From NCBI GenBank assembly GCA_013215465.1, contig JABSOW010000002.1:124001-188000 (forward strand): DNA of 64,000 bases. The letters run 5' to 3'. Within the stretch, counting starts at the first letter, position 1; every line of letters starts with the position of its first letter. The position numbers and the translations under genes were made by a program. The notes under the pieces were generated by a model. The model was not told where the DNA came from. It was given only the letters and a program-made list of their open reading frames with translations, and did no database searches. This document shows positions 54,729 to 63,553 of this stretch, piece after piece. Origin of the DNA: Colwellia sp. GTDB taxonomy: Bacteria > Pseudomonadota > Gammaproteobacteria > Enterobacterales > Alteromonadaceae.

Positions 54729-55172
54729 TATTTTATTCCTTTAATACTGATAATTATTTTAGGGGAACTATATAGAACTAAAGTCAAAAACAGTTAAAAT
54801 TTAATACTTTAGTATGAGTGGTTAGTTCTTCAAACAAATTGCTTCTTAGCTAAACCTTCATGTCAGTTGTCAGTAGCGGAGCAAACGATGGATAGTAATG
54901 TCATCACAACAGATAAAATCCTTTTTTACTGACGCAATTTAGTAAATATATTTCAAATAAAACTCACTTACCCTAGGTAACTCAGCACCCTAGTTAGGGG
55001 TATTTAAAATGGTGTGTATTTCGTATCTAGCTCTTATAATTAATTTTCTTGGTGCTTCTGTATAGGTAGTAAAGGATTCAATCACGTACAGGGTGCAGAA
55101 TAGCTGGGGTAGGGACGTTTATTGGTGCTAGTGAAACACCTATAGAATTCGACCAATCGATAAACACAAAAA
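54729..55172. other. Intergenic region with no supported gene
   Basis: About 440 bp of AT-rich sequence between an unknown exported gene and the tRNA-associated repeat region. I see no ORF with support, no RNA gene and no clear element. Confidence 0.5.
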
Positions 55173-55194
55173 AGCCCTAACCGAAGTTAGGGCT
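55173..55194 (-). terminator. Outer terminator downstream of tRNA genes
   Basis: AGCCCTAAC (55173-55181), CGAA, GTTAGGGCT (55186-55194), with a T-run on the minus strand. It lies after the tRNA-Thr fragment and duplicates the role of the terminator at 55308. Confidence 0.85.
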
Positions 55195-55214
55195 GCTTGC
55201 TTCCTACGAAGGAA

Positions 55215-55237
55215 TGGTGCCGACTGCCGGAGTCGAA
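55215..55237 (-). pseudogene. tRNA-Thr 3'-end fragment
   Basis: The 23 bases are identical to the last part of the intact tRNA-Thr gene (T arm, acceptor 3' strand and CCA, 55356-55378). The rest of the tRNA is replaced by unrelated sequence containing a perfect TACTGATT/AATCAGTA palindrome. The flank (ttcct-cgaa-gaatgg) is also similar to that of the intact gene, so a duplicated unit has decayed. Confidence 0.75.
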
Positions 55238-55307
55238 TTACTGGGCTTATATGAACTACTGATTCAATCAGTAACTCGCAGTTCCCACATAAATTAAAGA
55301 CGAAAAA

Positions 55308-55333
55308 AAACCTTAACATTGCTGTTAAGGTTT
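55308..55333 (-). terminator. Terminator of the tRNA genes
   Basis: AAACCTTAAC (55308-55317), ATTGCT, GTTAAGGTTT (55324-55333), followed on the minus strand by a run of T. It lies 23 bp after the tRNA-Thr 3' end. Confidence 0.88.
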
Positions 55334-55355
55334 CGTTTCTTCCTTACGGAATGAA

Positions 55356-55431
<76 letters not shown>

Positions 55432-55533
55432 ACACAAAGCTGTGTGCGATAAATCTATTCTTTATGAACTTATTATCTTGGCACCGTATTAATAATCGCT
55501 TACTTACGTAGTTAATTATTAACACTTATAAGA

Positions 55534-55609
55534 TGGTGCCCCGACCCGGAATTGAACCAGGGACACGAGGATTTTCAATCCTCTGCTCTACCAACTGAGC
55601 TATCGGGGC
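55534..55609 (-). tRNA. tRNA-Phe (anticodon GAA)
   Basis: The 76-nt gene starts GCCCCGATAGCTC and ends GTCGGGGCACCA. The acceptor stem GCCCCGA/TCGGGGC pairs, and the anticodon arm GAGGA-TTGAAAA-TCCTC gives GAA (55574-55576). CCA is encoded. It lies upstream of tRNA-Thr in one transcription unit. Confidence 0.97.
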
Positions 55610-55651
55610 GTCTATACTTAGCGGCTTTCGCTGCCTCGTTAAGATGGGCGT

Positions 55652-55680
55652 ATTAGACTGTTTTTCTTTAACTCCGTCAA
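55652..55680 (-). promoter_or_regulatory. Promoter of the tRNA-Phe/tRNA-Thr unit
   Basis: On the minus strand, TTGACG (-35, 55675-55680) and TCTAAT (-10, 55652-55657) are separated by 17 bp, each one base from consensus. The GC-rich ACGCCC that follows is a discriminator typical of stringently controlled stable-RNA promoters. The tRNA start is about 43 bp downstream of the -10. Confidence 0.7.
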
Positions 55681-55782
55681 CCCTTTTTTTTAATTTAATT
55701 TCTGTTTGGCGTTTTTTTCTGCGCCTTGTCTATTTTAAATGCATTTGAGTACATTTTTATACTCATCAAGCCTTTATCTCGG

Positions 55783-56055
55783 TTATTTACTTGGTGGCAC
55801 GTAACCTTCGATGTCTGGTTCAATGCCGTCAAATAAATAGGCAACCATGGCTTTTTCTAAAAAAGTACGATCGTCAACATTCATCATGTTCATTTTCTTT
55901 TCATTGATCAACATGGTTTGCTTTTTTTGCCAATGCCCCCAAGCTTCTTGGCAAATGTTGTCAAAGATGCGTTTACCAACTTCACCGGGGTATAGTTGAA
56001 AAGCTAAACCTTCACCTTCTTTTTTAAGATTTTGGCAAAATACTGTGCGGCTCAT
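55783..56055 (-). CDS. yggX: Fe(2+)-trafficking / oxidative damage protection protein YggX
   Basis: The 90-residue protein starts [20 protein letters not shown] with the conserved Cys7, then [20 protein letters not shown] and TMLINE. This is the full YggX pattern and length. YggX protects iron-sulfur proteins and is linked to oxidative stress. It lies 51 bp after mutY, the conserved mutY-yggX pair of gammaproteobacteria; the mltC gene that follows in E. coli is absent, and tRNA genes follow instead. Confidence 0.96.
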   Translation of the reverse strand: MSRTVFCQNLKKEGEGLAFQLYPGEVGKRIFDNICQEAWGHWQKKQTMLINEKKMNMMNVDDRTFLEKAMVAYLFDGIEPDIEGYVPPSK

Positions 56056-56106
56056 AATTTTCTCTTATTAATGTTAAGTAATTGTTGCTGTGATTCATTA
56101 TTGGCG

Positions 56107-57270
56107 TTAATTATTTTGTAATAAGCCAATCAGTTTTTTGGTTGATGCTGCTAGACCTACGTTAGCTTCACTGCGTAAATCATACCATTTTTGTTTTCTT
56201 GGTTCGCTAATTTCTTGATTATTAATTTGTGATAATGCCGTAGCCTTTACTTGGGTGCAATCAATGATAATAGGGGAAATATCAAGATGAAAATGGCTAA
56301 AGGTATGCCTAAATTTCGTTAACTCTTGTTGTGAGCCATACTCTGTACAGGCTTGTAAATCTAGCGATGCTAATAAGTGGGCAATTTCACTTTTATCACT
56401 GACTTCATAAAAGCACCATAAACCTCCCCAAATACCGGTAGGAGGGCGCTTTTCCATTAGCACGCTGTCACTCGTTGTCGTGGTGATTCTAGGGATCACC
56501 ATAATAGTATTTCTTTCAGGAATCTTTTTCTTTGGCTTTTTTTGAGGAAAATCAGCTTGCTGAGAACTAGCCATAGCTAAACAACTTGTTTTTACCGGGC
56601 ATATTTCACAAGTAGGCTTACTGCGTGTGCACACAGTGGCACCTAGATCCATCATCGCCTGAGTATAAAAGCCAGTATCAGTAGCGGGAGTCAATGTTTC
56701 ACTTAACGGCCATAGTGTTTTGTCAAATTTGGCTAGGCCGGTATAGCCTTCAACTAAGTAATTCCGTGCTAATACCCGTTTTACGTTACCGTCTAAAATG
56801 GGGTGATGCTGATTTAACGATAAACTTAGAATGGCGCCTGCCGTTGAACGGCCGATACCAGGCAAAGCGATCACTTGTGCTATATCTTCAGGAAAAAGCC
56901 CATTATGTTCACTGTCTATTAACTGTGCCGCCTTATGTAAATTACGCGCTCTGGCGTAATAACCTAAACCTGTCCAGTGGTGCAATACATTATCTTCATC
57001 GGCATTGGCTAAACTTGATATGGTGGGAAAACTTGCCATAAAACGTTGATAATATGGGATCACTGTTTTCACTTGCGTTTGTTGCAACATAATTTCAGAA
57101 ACCCAAACACTATAAGGGGTTTTATTTTGCTGCCAAGGTAAGTGCTTTCTGCCTTGATGGTGATACCAAGTAACCACTTGAGTCGAAAATTGTTGAGCTG
57201 ACTCAGGTGATATTTCTATTTTTTGTAATGAGCTAGCCAGAATTGGTGTGTTAATGATTGTAAACTTCAT
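56107..57270 (-). CDS. mutY: Adenine DNA glycosylase
   Basis: MutY removes adenine mispaired with 8-oxoguanine. The 387 residues contain [20 protein letters not shown] (catalytic Glu), the helix-hairpin-helix [13 protein letters not shown] with the catalytic Asp in [12 protein letters not shown], the 4Fe-4S loop [17 protein letters not shown] (C-x6-C-x2-C-x5-C) and a C-terminal NUDIX-like recognition domain. About 20 extra N-terminal residues precede the usual start; an internal start is possible. It diverges from the RquA-like gene. Confidence 0.95.
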   Translation of the reverse strand: MKFTIINTPILASSLQKIEISPESAQQFSTQVVTWYHHQGRKHLPWQQNKTPYSVWVSEIMLQQTQVKTVIPYYQRFMASFPTISSLANADEDNVLHHWTGLGYYARARNLHKAAQLIDSEHNGLFPEDIAQVIALPGIGRSTAGAILSLSLNQHHPILDGNVKRVLARNYLVEGYTGLAKFDKTLWPLSETLTPATDTGFYTQAMMDLGATVCTRSKPTCEICPVKTSCLAMASSQQADFPQKKPKKKIPERNTIMVIPRITTTTSDSVLMEKRPPTGIWGGLWCFYEVSDKSEIAHLLASLDLQACTEYGSQQELTKFRHTFSHFHLDISPIIIDCTQVKATALSQINNQEISEPRKQKWYDLRSEANVGLAASTKKLIGLLQNN

Positions 57271-57389
57271 TTTTAAGAACGTGGGGCAGTGTAACTAATT
57301 ATATTCCTTGACTCAAAAAATGTTTCGCTTTCATTAATAAGACGTTATATTAAAATCCATCCAATTTTTCACTTTTTTCTCATAACATC

Positions 57390-58166
57390 ATGATTACAAA
57401 TAATCTTCCCTATAGCGTATCAACAAGTATTAGTAAAAAACAATACAGTCAATATGCGTTACCTGAATATTTAGCTGAGCATTATTGGTGGGCTTACTTG
57501 TCGCCAAAGGGGGTTAAGTTTTTTGATCGTCCTTATATTGTTAATCGTATCTTATGGGGGCAATATCATAAAATAGCGCAAGATGCGGTAAATTTATTTT
57601 CGTCTGAAAATGAGTTAGTTATTACTCAGCAGAAGGTAGCGGGAATTTCATGCGCCTATGGTGAGTTTTTCCCAAAACTAGCCGCACATAATAATGTCAG
57701 TCAGTTATATTTATTTGATATTGCCCCGATTCAATTAACACAAATACAAAAGAAAATTCCTGCACCGCTACTGGATAAAAAATGTCAGCTGTTTTTGTCT
57801 AATGCTGAGCAAATATCTATGGCTGATCGGTGTGTCGATAGTGCCATTTTATTTTTTCTTCTGCATGAGCTGCCGGAGTTTTCCCGTGCCAATGTGCTAT
57901 CAGAAACAATACGAATTACTAAAGCAGGTGGTCGAATTATTATCGCCGATTATGCTGAAAATAAAGATAAACACTTTTTTAATCGCGTTAAAGTATTTAA
58001 TTCAGTATTTGAAAAATTAGAGCCTTTTTTAGGTGATTTTTGGCGTTGTGATTTAGTTGCTGAATTATCAGCGCAAGCAAAGCGCCACGGGAGAACAATT
58101 ACTATGCTGAGTGAGCGCTATTACTTTCATCATTTTTATCGTTTACTTGAATTTAGGCTTGAATAA
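57390..58166 (+). CDS. rquA: RquA-like quinone-converting methyltransferase homologue
   Basis: The 258-residue protein resembles RquA of Rhodospirillum rubrum: PEYLAEHYWWAYLSPKGVKF, FDRPYIVNRILWGQYH, the SAM-binding region CAYGEFFPKLA, LFFLLHELPEFSRANVLSE and GGRIIIADY. RquA is needed to make rhodoquinone from ubiquinone, used in anaerobic fumarate respiration. The family is sporadic among bacteria and probably moved by transfer. Here it is divergent from mutY and is followed by unrelated genes, without a fumarate reductase. Gene name given on similarity by eye; a general class I methyltransferase is the alternative. Confidence 0.75.
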   Translation: MITNNLPYSVSTSISKKQYSQYALPEYLAEHYWWAYLSPKGVKFFDRPYIVNRILWGQYHKIAQDAVNLFSSENELVITQQKVAGISCAYGEFFPKLAAHNNVSQLYLFDIAPIQLTQIQKKIPAPLLDKKCQLFLSNAEQISMADRCVDSAILFFLLHELPEFSRANVLSETIRITKAGGRIIIADYAENKDKHFFNRVKVFNSVFEKLEPFLGDFWRCDLVAELSAQAKRHGRTITMLSERYYFHHFYRLLEFRLE

Positions 58167-58214
58167 ATTTATTTTATTGCGCGCGGCTAAATCTGATACT
58201 AAACCCCTTATACT

Positions 58215-58316
58215 CGTTGTTACATTTGTTTTTAAGGGAGTGAGCATTAAGAAAAAATGCGCTTTAAGCATGATTCGCTTCGTTATTTCTAAATTTGTAT
58301 CTTGAAGTGCTATGGC
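58215..58316. repeat. Degenerate copy of the long palindromic repeat family
   Basis: TGTTACATTTGTTTTTAAGG, GCGCTTTAAGCATGATTCGC and TTTGTATCTTGAAGTGCTATGG track the reverse complement of the 50326-50440 part of the element at 50326-50592, with several substitutions and small gaps. It lies between the RquA-like gene and the hydrolase. Confidence 0.6.
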
Positions 58317-58361
58317 TAAACAACTGATTTTGTAAACTTATTGAAAAAACGGATGGGAAAA

Positions 58362-59855
58362 ATGATAAAAAGCAGGGTGATAATTACATTGTTTATTTTA
58401 CTGTTAAGCATTAATGCTTATGGTCAAAATCAGCAGTTTACACTAGAAAATTGCCATGTAGACGGTATTAAGGCACAAGTTAAGTGTGGCAAATTGCCAG
58501 TACTCGAAGATTATAGTAAAGCAGATGGCGCTCATATCACCATAAATTTTGTGGTATTACCGGCAATAGATAATAGTGACGATAAAACGCCATTAATGTT
58601 TCTTGCTGGTGGTCCCGGGCAAGCAGCGGCAGAATTAGCATCAGGTTTAACGAAGGTGTTTTATGAAGTACGTAAAACCCGTGATTTGATTTTAGTAGAT
58701 CAACGAGGTACCGGAGCATCTCATCCTTTACAATGCGAAGATGCAGCAGAGCAAAATGTTTACGCGTTAACACCGGAAGACTTTTCTGCTCAAGACATTA
58801 AAGATTGTTTAAAAAGTTTGACCGGGGATCTTAGCCAATATAATTCAGAAAATGCCATTAGAGACTTTGAGGCGGTGCGGCTAGCATTAGGTCATCAGCA
58901 AATAAATATTTATGGTGGTTCATACGGTACAAGGGCAGGGCTTGTTTATATGCGCATGTTTCCTGAATCTTTACGTAGCGTAGTGTTAGACAGTGTCGGA
59001 CCAATAGAAGTACCAATCGGTTTATTTGGTCAAAGTTCGGCACGCTCATTTAATTTATTATTATCAAACTGTCAAAAAGAGCCAAGTTGCCGGCAAGCAT
59101 TCCCTCAACTTGAGCAAGAATTTCAAGCGTTACTTACTCGTTTAGCGCAAGCACCAGCCCAAGTAAATATTGCTCACCCTCGTTTAGGAACACAGACCAA
59201 GTTTGTAATAAGCAAGGCAAAATTACTGGGGACAATTCGTAGCCAATTATACTCGGCGGCAACACGTTCATTGGTGCCATTGATGATCCATCAAGCGTAT
59301 TTAGGCAACTATATGCCCTTAGCTGGTTTAGTCGCACAAACAGAAGGCGGACAAGGCATTTATATTGGTTTGTTATTTAACATTATTTGTAATGAAGATT
59401 ACCCCAAAATATCTACCGCCGACTTTGCCCGTGATGCAAATAATAATTTTGGCGGTGATGATAGCCATTTTGCTTTCAAAACTGCTTGCCCTTTGTGGCC
59501 ACAATATCGCCCTAGTGAAGCGTTTTATCAGCCAGTCACTGCGGATATTCCCACACTCATTCTGTCAGGTGAGCTAGATCCCGTTACCCCGCCAAGTAAT
59601 GGCGAATATAGTGCGAGGTCTTTGCCAAATAATCATCATATTATCGTGAAAAATGCAGCGCATACTGTGGCGCTGAGTACATGTGCTAGCGACCTTATTA
59701 ATGAGTTTTTAACTTCGTTAAAACCAAAATCGTTAGATGAGTCTTGTTTAGACGATGTGCCTAATGAATCTTTTATGACTAATATAAATGGCGGTACTAG
59801 TTTAGAAAGCATGCGTTCTAATACCTTGACCAAAGCTAAAGGAGGTACTCACTAA
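58362..59855 (+). CDS. Exported alpha/beta hydrolase, peptidase S33-like with TAP C-terminal domain
   Basis: From the ATG at 58362 (497 residues) it has a signal peptide (MIKSRVIITLFILLLSINAYG). The alpha/beta hydrolase fold has LMFLAGGPGQAAAELASG (oxyanion loop), the nucleophile GGSYGT, LILSGELDPVTPP (Asp) and AAHTVAL (His), the catalytic triad of the tripeptidyl aminopeptidase/proline iminopeptidase (S33, TAP-like) family. It is probably a periplasmic peptidase or esterase; substrate unknown. The stop overlaps the NatA-type gene start, so it is the first gene of the exporter operon. An upstream TTG at 58341 is less likely. Confidence 0.85.
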   Translation: MIKSRVIITLFILLLSINAYGQNQQFTLENCHVDGIKAQVKCGKLPVLEDYSKADGAHITINFVVLPAIDNSDDKTPLMFLAGGPGQAAAELASGLTKVFYEVRKTRDLILVDQRGTGASHPLQCEDAAEQNVYALTPEDFSAQDIKDCLKSLTGDLSQYNSENAIRDFEAVRLALGHQQINIYGGSYGTRAGLVYMRMFPESLRSVVLDSVGPIEVPIGLFGQSSARSFNLLLSNCQKEPSCRQAFPQLEQEFQALLTRLAQAPAQVNIAHPRLGTQTKFVISKAKLLGTIRSQLYSAATRSLVPLMIHQAYLGNYMPLAGLVAQTEGGQGIYIGLLFNIICNEDYPKISTADFARDANNNFGGDDSHFAFKTACPLWPQYRPSEAFYQPVTADIPTLILSGELDPVTPPSNGEYSARSLPNNHHIIVKNAAHTVALSTCASDLINEFLTSLKPKSLDESCLDDVPNESFMTNINGGTSLESMRSNTLTKAKGGTH

Positions 59856-60625
59856 TGATTGAAGTGAATAATTTACATAAATCGTTTGGTGGTGCAAAAA
59901 AAGGCTTTTTTGGAAAAAAAGCAAACCCGGTAATAGCCCTTGATGGTTTATCTTTTACCGCTAACGATGGTGAAATAACCGGTATTTTAGGCCCTAATGG
60001 TGCAGGAAAAACTACATGTTTACGCACCCTTTATGGCTTGCTTAAAGCTGATGAAGGCAGCGCCACTATTGATGGCATTGATGCCGTGAAACACCCCTTG
60101 CAAGCAAGAGCCCGTTTAGGCATATTTCCGGATAAATTTGGTTTATATGAGCGTTTAACGGCTTATGAACAAATTGATTATTTTGCCAGTATTCATGGTT
60201 TACAAGGTCATGCTAAACACCAAGCGATAGAGGCAGTGATTAATGATTTAGAAATGACTGAATTAGCACATCGAAAAACCTTAGGTTTTTCACAAGGTCA
60301 ACGAATGAAAGTCACCTTAGCGCAAGCACTCGTTCACCAGCCAAAAAACTTTGTACTTGATGAGCCAACTCGCGGTCTTGATGTAATGAGTACGCGGGTA
60401 CTGCGTAATTATCTGGCACGCTTTAAAGAGAAAGGCCATTGTATTTTGTTTTCATCACACGTTATGCAAGAGGTAGCCGCCCTTTGCGATCGGGTTATTA
60501 TCATTTCAAATGGAAAATTAGCCGCACAAGGTACGCCACAAGAATTATGTGAGCTGGCGGGCGAAACCAATCTAGAGGAAGCCTTTGTTAAAATTATTGG
60601 CTCAGATGAAGGAGTTGCCGCATGA
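59855..60625 (+). CDS. natA: ABC exporter ATP-binding protein (NatA type)
   Basis: The 256-residue ATPase has Walker A GPNGAGKTT (about 48-56), the signature FSQGQRMKVTLAQAL, Walker B NFVLDEPTRGLD and the H-loop FSSHVMQEV. KSFGGAKKGFFGKKANPVIA gives a short insertion after the first strand, seen in NatA-type proteins. It powers the ABC-2 permease NatB, which likely exports sodium or another compound; substrate not provable here. It overlaps the hydrolase stop, and its last codons are the first half of a 74-bp duplication. Confidence 0.9.
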   Translation: MIEVNNLHKSFGGAKKGFFGKKANPVIALDGLSFTANDGEITGILGPNGAGKTTCLRTLYGLLKADEGSATIDGIDAVKHPLQARARLGIFPDKFGLYERLTAYEQIDYFASIHGLQGHAKHQAIEAVINDLEMTELAHRKTLGFSQGQRMKVTLAQALVHQPKNFVLDEPTRGLDVMSTRVLRNYLARFKEKGHCILFSSHVMQEVAALCDRVIIISNGKLAAQGTPQELCELAGETNLEEAFVKIIGSDEGVAA

Positions 60626-60823
60626 GCCAATTTAAAGCACTGCTAACCAAAGAGCTTAAGGAAGCTTTTCGAGATAAACGCGCGATGTTAACTGATGTTA
60701 GCGCGATGATGATTCGCTCAGTTACCTGCTTAGTCTTTAGTTCAGTGACAGGAGTTGCCGCATGAGCCAATTTAAAGCACTGCTAACCAAAGAGCTTAAG
60801 GAAGCTTTTCGAGATAAACGCGC
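60610..60823 (+). repeat. 74-bp direct duplication of the natA-natB junction
   Basis: Positions 60610-60683 and 60750-60823 are identical (offset 140). Each holds the AGGAG ribosome site, the natB start and codons to RDKR. The first copy runs into 66 bp of unrelated sequence and stops at 60763-60765 after 47 codons. The second copy leads into full natB, so natB keeps its own ribosome site. Confidence 0.95.
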
Positions 60824-61925
60824 TATGATGATGGCGATGATGATGGCTGTTATGGCGCCAGTAATGATTTTTGCGATGTCTAAAGTGATGATCAAAGAAG
60901 CGGTAGAAACTCCTGCTATCTACCTTAAAATATCAGGAGCAGTATATGCCCCAAAATTGATTAAGGCATTGAACGATGAAAATATCTTATTATTTACTGA
61001 TGTGCCCACAGATAAAAAAACTATTTGGGATGAACGTAACCTAACGCTGACCATTCCACCAAGCTTTAATCAACAGATGTTAGACGGAAAAACGATTGAT
61101 CTTTACTTTAGTGCTGATTATAGCGAAAAGGCCAATTTATCGCCTGTTCGGCGTATAAGGCATACCATTACCAATTATGCTCGTGCTATTGGTTATAAGC
61201 GCTTGTTAGTGCGAGGTATTGATGTGCGATTGTTACAAGTAATTAAGGTTATTGAGCAAGATACTTCATTGCCAAATTCCAACGCGATGATTATTTCAAT
61301 GATGCTGGGTTTATATTTATTAATGGCGGCCTTTATGTCAGGTTTACCAGTAGCTATCGATGCTAGTGCCGGCGAGCGTGAGCGTAATGTGCTAGAAATG
61401 CTATTATGCCAGCCGGTTAGTACCGTTAAAATTGTTTCGGCTAAGCTTTGCTGTGCCAGCTTAATTGCCTCTATCGGCGTATTATTAACGTTAAGTTTAA
61501 CGACATTTTCAGTGAGCTTTATTGATTTAACGAAAATTGGTGCTAGTTTTAGCCTCGATGCTTTTACTATTTTAGCGTTGATATTATTACTATTGCCCAT
61601 TTGTTTTTTTGCATCTGCATTACAGTTATTTGTCGCTTTTCAATCAAAAAACTTTAAAGAAGCGCAATCAATGGTTTCTATGATTATTATGCTGCCGGCT
61701 ATGGTGCCAGTGGTTATGATGTTTGTTGATGATAAACCTAAATGGTTAGACTGGTTACCCATTTCAGGGCAATCACTTATTATGGAAGATTTATTTAAAG
61801 GATTGCCAGTATCGTGGTCATTAATGGCCTTCACCGGCTTAGTTACTATTAGCATGACTGTTTTGTTAGTGCTGTTGATGGCTAAGAAGTTACGCTCTGA
61901 AACAGTAGTGTTAGCGTTAAGTTAG
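60762..61925 (+). CDS. natB: ABC-2 type permease of the NatA/NatB exporter
   Basis: The 387-residue membrane protein has a TMH after the cytoplasmic start (MMMAMMMAVMAPVMIFAMS), a large extracytoplasmic loop (about 50-170) and five further helices ending ALTLVTISMTVLLVLL-like. GERERNVLEMLLCQPVSTVKIV is the conserved ABC-2 coupling region. It starts MSQFKALLTKELKEAFRDKR, a sequence duplicated upstream. It works with the ATPase encoded just before it. The natA/natB names follow similarity of layout and are moderate in confidence. Confidence 0.88.
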   Translation: MSQFKALLTKELKEAFRDKRAMMMAMMMAVMAPVMIFAMSKVMIKEAVETPAIYLKISGAVYAPKLIKALNDENILLFTDVPTDKKTIWDERNLTLTIPPSFNQQMLDGKTIDLYFSADYSEKANLSPVRRIRHTITNYARAIGYKRLLVRGIDVRLLQVIKVIEQDTSLPNSNAMIISMMLGLYLLMAAFMSGLPVAIDASAGERERNVLEMLLCQPVSTVKIVSAKLCCASLIASIGVLLTLSLTTFSVSFIDLTKIGASFSLDAFTILALILLLLPICFFASALQLFVAFQSKNFKEAQSMVSMIIMLPAMVPVVMMFVDDKPKWLDWLPISGQSLIMEDLFKGLPVSWSLMAFTGLVTISMTVLLVLLMAKKLRSETVVLALS

Positions 61926-62149
61926 TTTATCTGTGTTGGTATTTTATTTCTCTCAACCGATAAAGAGAACATAAGATAAGACAAAACAGACTAAAACCTA
62001 GCTGTTTTTTCATATACATTTTACGCTAATTCAGGCAAAATACGCGGCATTAATTTAGCCCGTTATTGTACGGTACTCTTAATTGTATAGTTAAGGGTAA
62101 GTATAGTCAGAACTTACAGCCTTCATGGTTGTTTATTTGAGGAAAAAAC

Positions 62150-63409
62150 ATGTTTACTCGTGATATGAATATTGCCGATTTTGATCCTGAGCTTTATCAA
62201 GCAATGTGCAAAGAAGTGGTACGCCAAGAAGAACACATTGAGCTTATTGCTTCTGAAAACTACTGTAGCCCACGTGTACTTGAAGCACAAGGTTCACAAT
62301 TAACAAACAAATATGCTGAAGGTTACCCCGGCAAACGTTATTACGGTGGTTGTGAATATGTTGATATTGCCGAGCAACTAGCTATTGACCGCGCGAAAGA
62401 ATTATTTGGCGCAACATACGCTAACGTACAGCCACACGCTGGTTCACAAGCAAACGCAGCTGTTTTCCAAGCGTTAGTTACCCCTGGTGGAAAAGTGTTA
62501 GGTATGAGTTTAGCTCACGGTGGTCACTTAACTCACGGCTCGCACGTAAACTTCTCAGGTAAGTCATATGAAGCTTTTCAATATGGCCTTCACCCTGAAA
62601 CTGGCGATATTGACTACGAAGAGTTAGAGCGTCTTGCACACGAACATAAACCAGAAATGATCATCGGTGGTTTTTCTGCCTTTTCTGGTATTGTTGATTG
62701 GGCGCGTATGCGTAAAATTGCTGATAGCGTTGGTGCATACTTCTTCGTTGATATGGCTCATGTTGCCGGTCTTGTTGCTGCGGGTCTTTATCCAAACCCA
62801 GTGCCACATGCTCATGTTGTAACTACAACAACTCATAAAACACTAGCTGGCCCTCGTGGTGGTTTAATTGTTTCTGCTTGTGATGATGAAGCAATTTATA
62901 AAAAACTAAACAGTGCAGTATTTCCTGGTGGCCAAGGTGGCCCATTAATGCATGTTATTGCCGCTAAAGCAGTAGCATTTAAAGAAGCGTTAGCGCCAGA
63001 GTTTAAAGTTTATCAGCAAGCTGTATTAGACAATGCCAAAGCTATGGTGGCAGTATTACAAGATCGTGGTTATAAAGTTGTTTCTAACGGTACTGATAAT
63101 CACTTATTATTACTTGACTTGATCGATAAAAACATCACTGGTAAAGACGCTGATGCGGCATTAGGTAAAGCGCATATCACGGTTAACAAAAATGCAGTTC
63201 CTAACGATCCACGTTCTCCGTTTGTAACTTCAGGCTTACGTCTTGGTACACCAGCGATAACCCGTCGTGGTTTTGGTGTTGAAGAAACTAAAGCGTTAAC
63301 TGGCTGGATTTGTGACATTATTGATGACATCACTAATGAAGAGGTAATTACACGTGTACAGGGCCAAGTTTCTGAGCTTTGTGGCCGCTTCCCTGTTTAT
63401 CAAAAATAG
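62150..63409 (+). CDS. glyA: Serine hydroxymethyltransferase
   Basis: GlyA interconverts serine and glycine with tetrahydrofolate, a main source of one-carbon units. The 419 residues include [47 protein letters not shown] and the PLP-lysine motif [14 protein letters not shown] with Lys230. A TGAGGA ribosome site lies seven bases before the ATG. It is followed by a strong terminator and then nrdR, as in many gammaproteobacteria. Confidence 0.97.
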   Translation: MFTRDMNIADFDPELYQAMCKEVVRQEEHIELIASENYCSPRVLEAQGSQLTNKYAEGYPGKRYYGGCEYVDIAEQLAIDRAKELFGATYANVQPHAGSQANAAVFQALVTPGGKVLGMSLAHGGHLTHGSHVNFSGKSYEAFQYGLHPETGDIDYEELERLAHEHKPEMIIGGFSAFSGIVDWARMRKIADSVGAYFFVDMAHVAGLVAAGLYPNPVPHAHVVTTTTHKTLAGPRGGLIVSACDDEAIYKKLNSAVFPGGQGGPLMHVIAAKAVAFKEALAPEFKVYQQAVLDNAKAMVAVLQDRGYKVVSNGTDNHLLLLDLIDKNITGKDADAALGKAHITVNKNAVPNDPRSPFVTSGLRLGTPAITRRGFGVEETKALTGWICDIIDDITNEEVITRVQGQVSELCGRFPVYQK

Positions 63410-63455
63410 TTACGTTATTAACAAACTAATTCACTAAAGTAAGTGGATTTATATT

Positions 63456-63482
63456 AAAATGGCCGCAATTAGCGGCCATTTT
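63456..63482 (+). terminator. Terminator of glyA
   Basis: AAAATGGCCGC (63456-63466), AATTA, GCGGCCATTTT (63472-63482), with a T-run. It is a perfect 11-bp GC-rich stem 46 bp after the glyA stop. Confidence 0.95.
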
Positions 63483-63509
63483 TGATCTATATTTAGACCA
63501 TTAATCCGT

Positions 63510-63532
63510 TCGTCCTGAGCTTGTCGAAGGGC
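63510..63532. repeat. Short repeat-like motif upstream of nrdR
   Basis: GTTCGTCCTGAGCTTGTCGA followed by AGG is an imperfect hairpin (TTCG / CGAA arms). I recall the same motif as a dispersed repeat in many bacterial genomes, but only one copy was noticed in this window. It sits 21 bp before the nrdR start. Confidence 0.5.
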
Positions 63533-63553
63533 TATAACTTCCATAGGTAAATA

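Noticed and set aside
58111..58305. 64-codon frame after the RquA-like gene
   Set aside because: It overlaps the RquA-like coding region in another frame and a degenerate repeat.
60622..60765. 47-codon frame at the first natB start
   Set aside because: It is a product of the 74-bp duplication, not a separate gene, although it may be translated.
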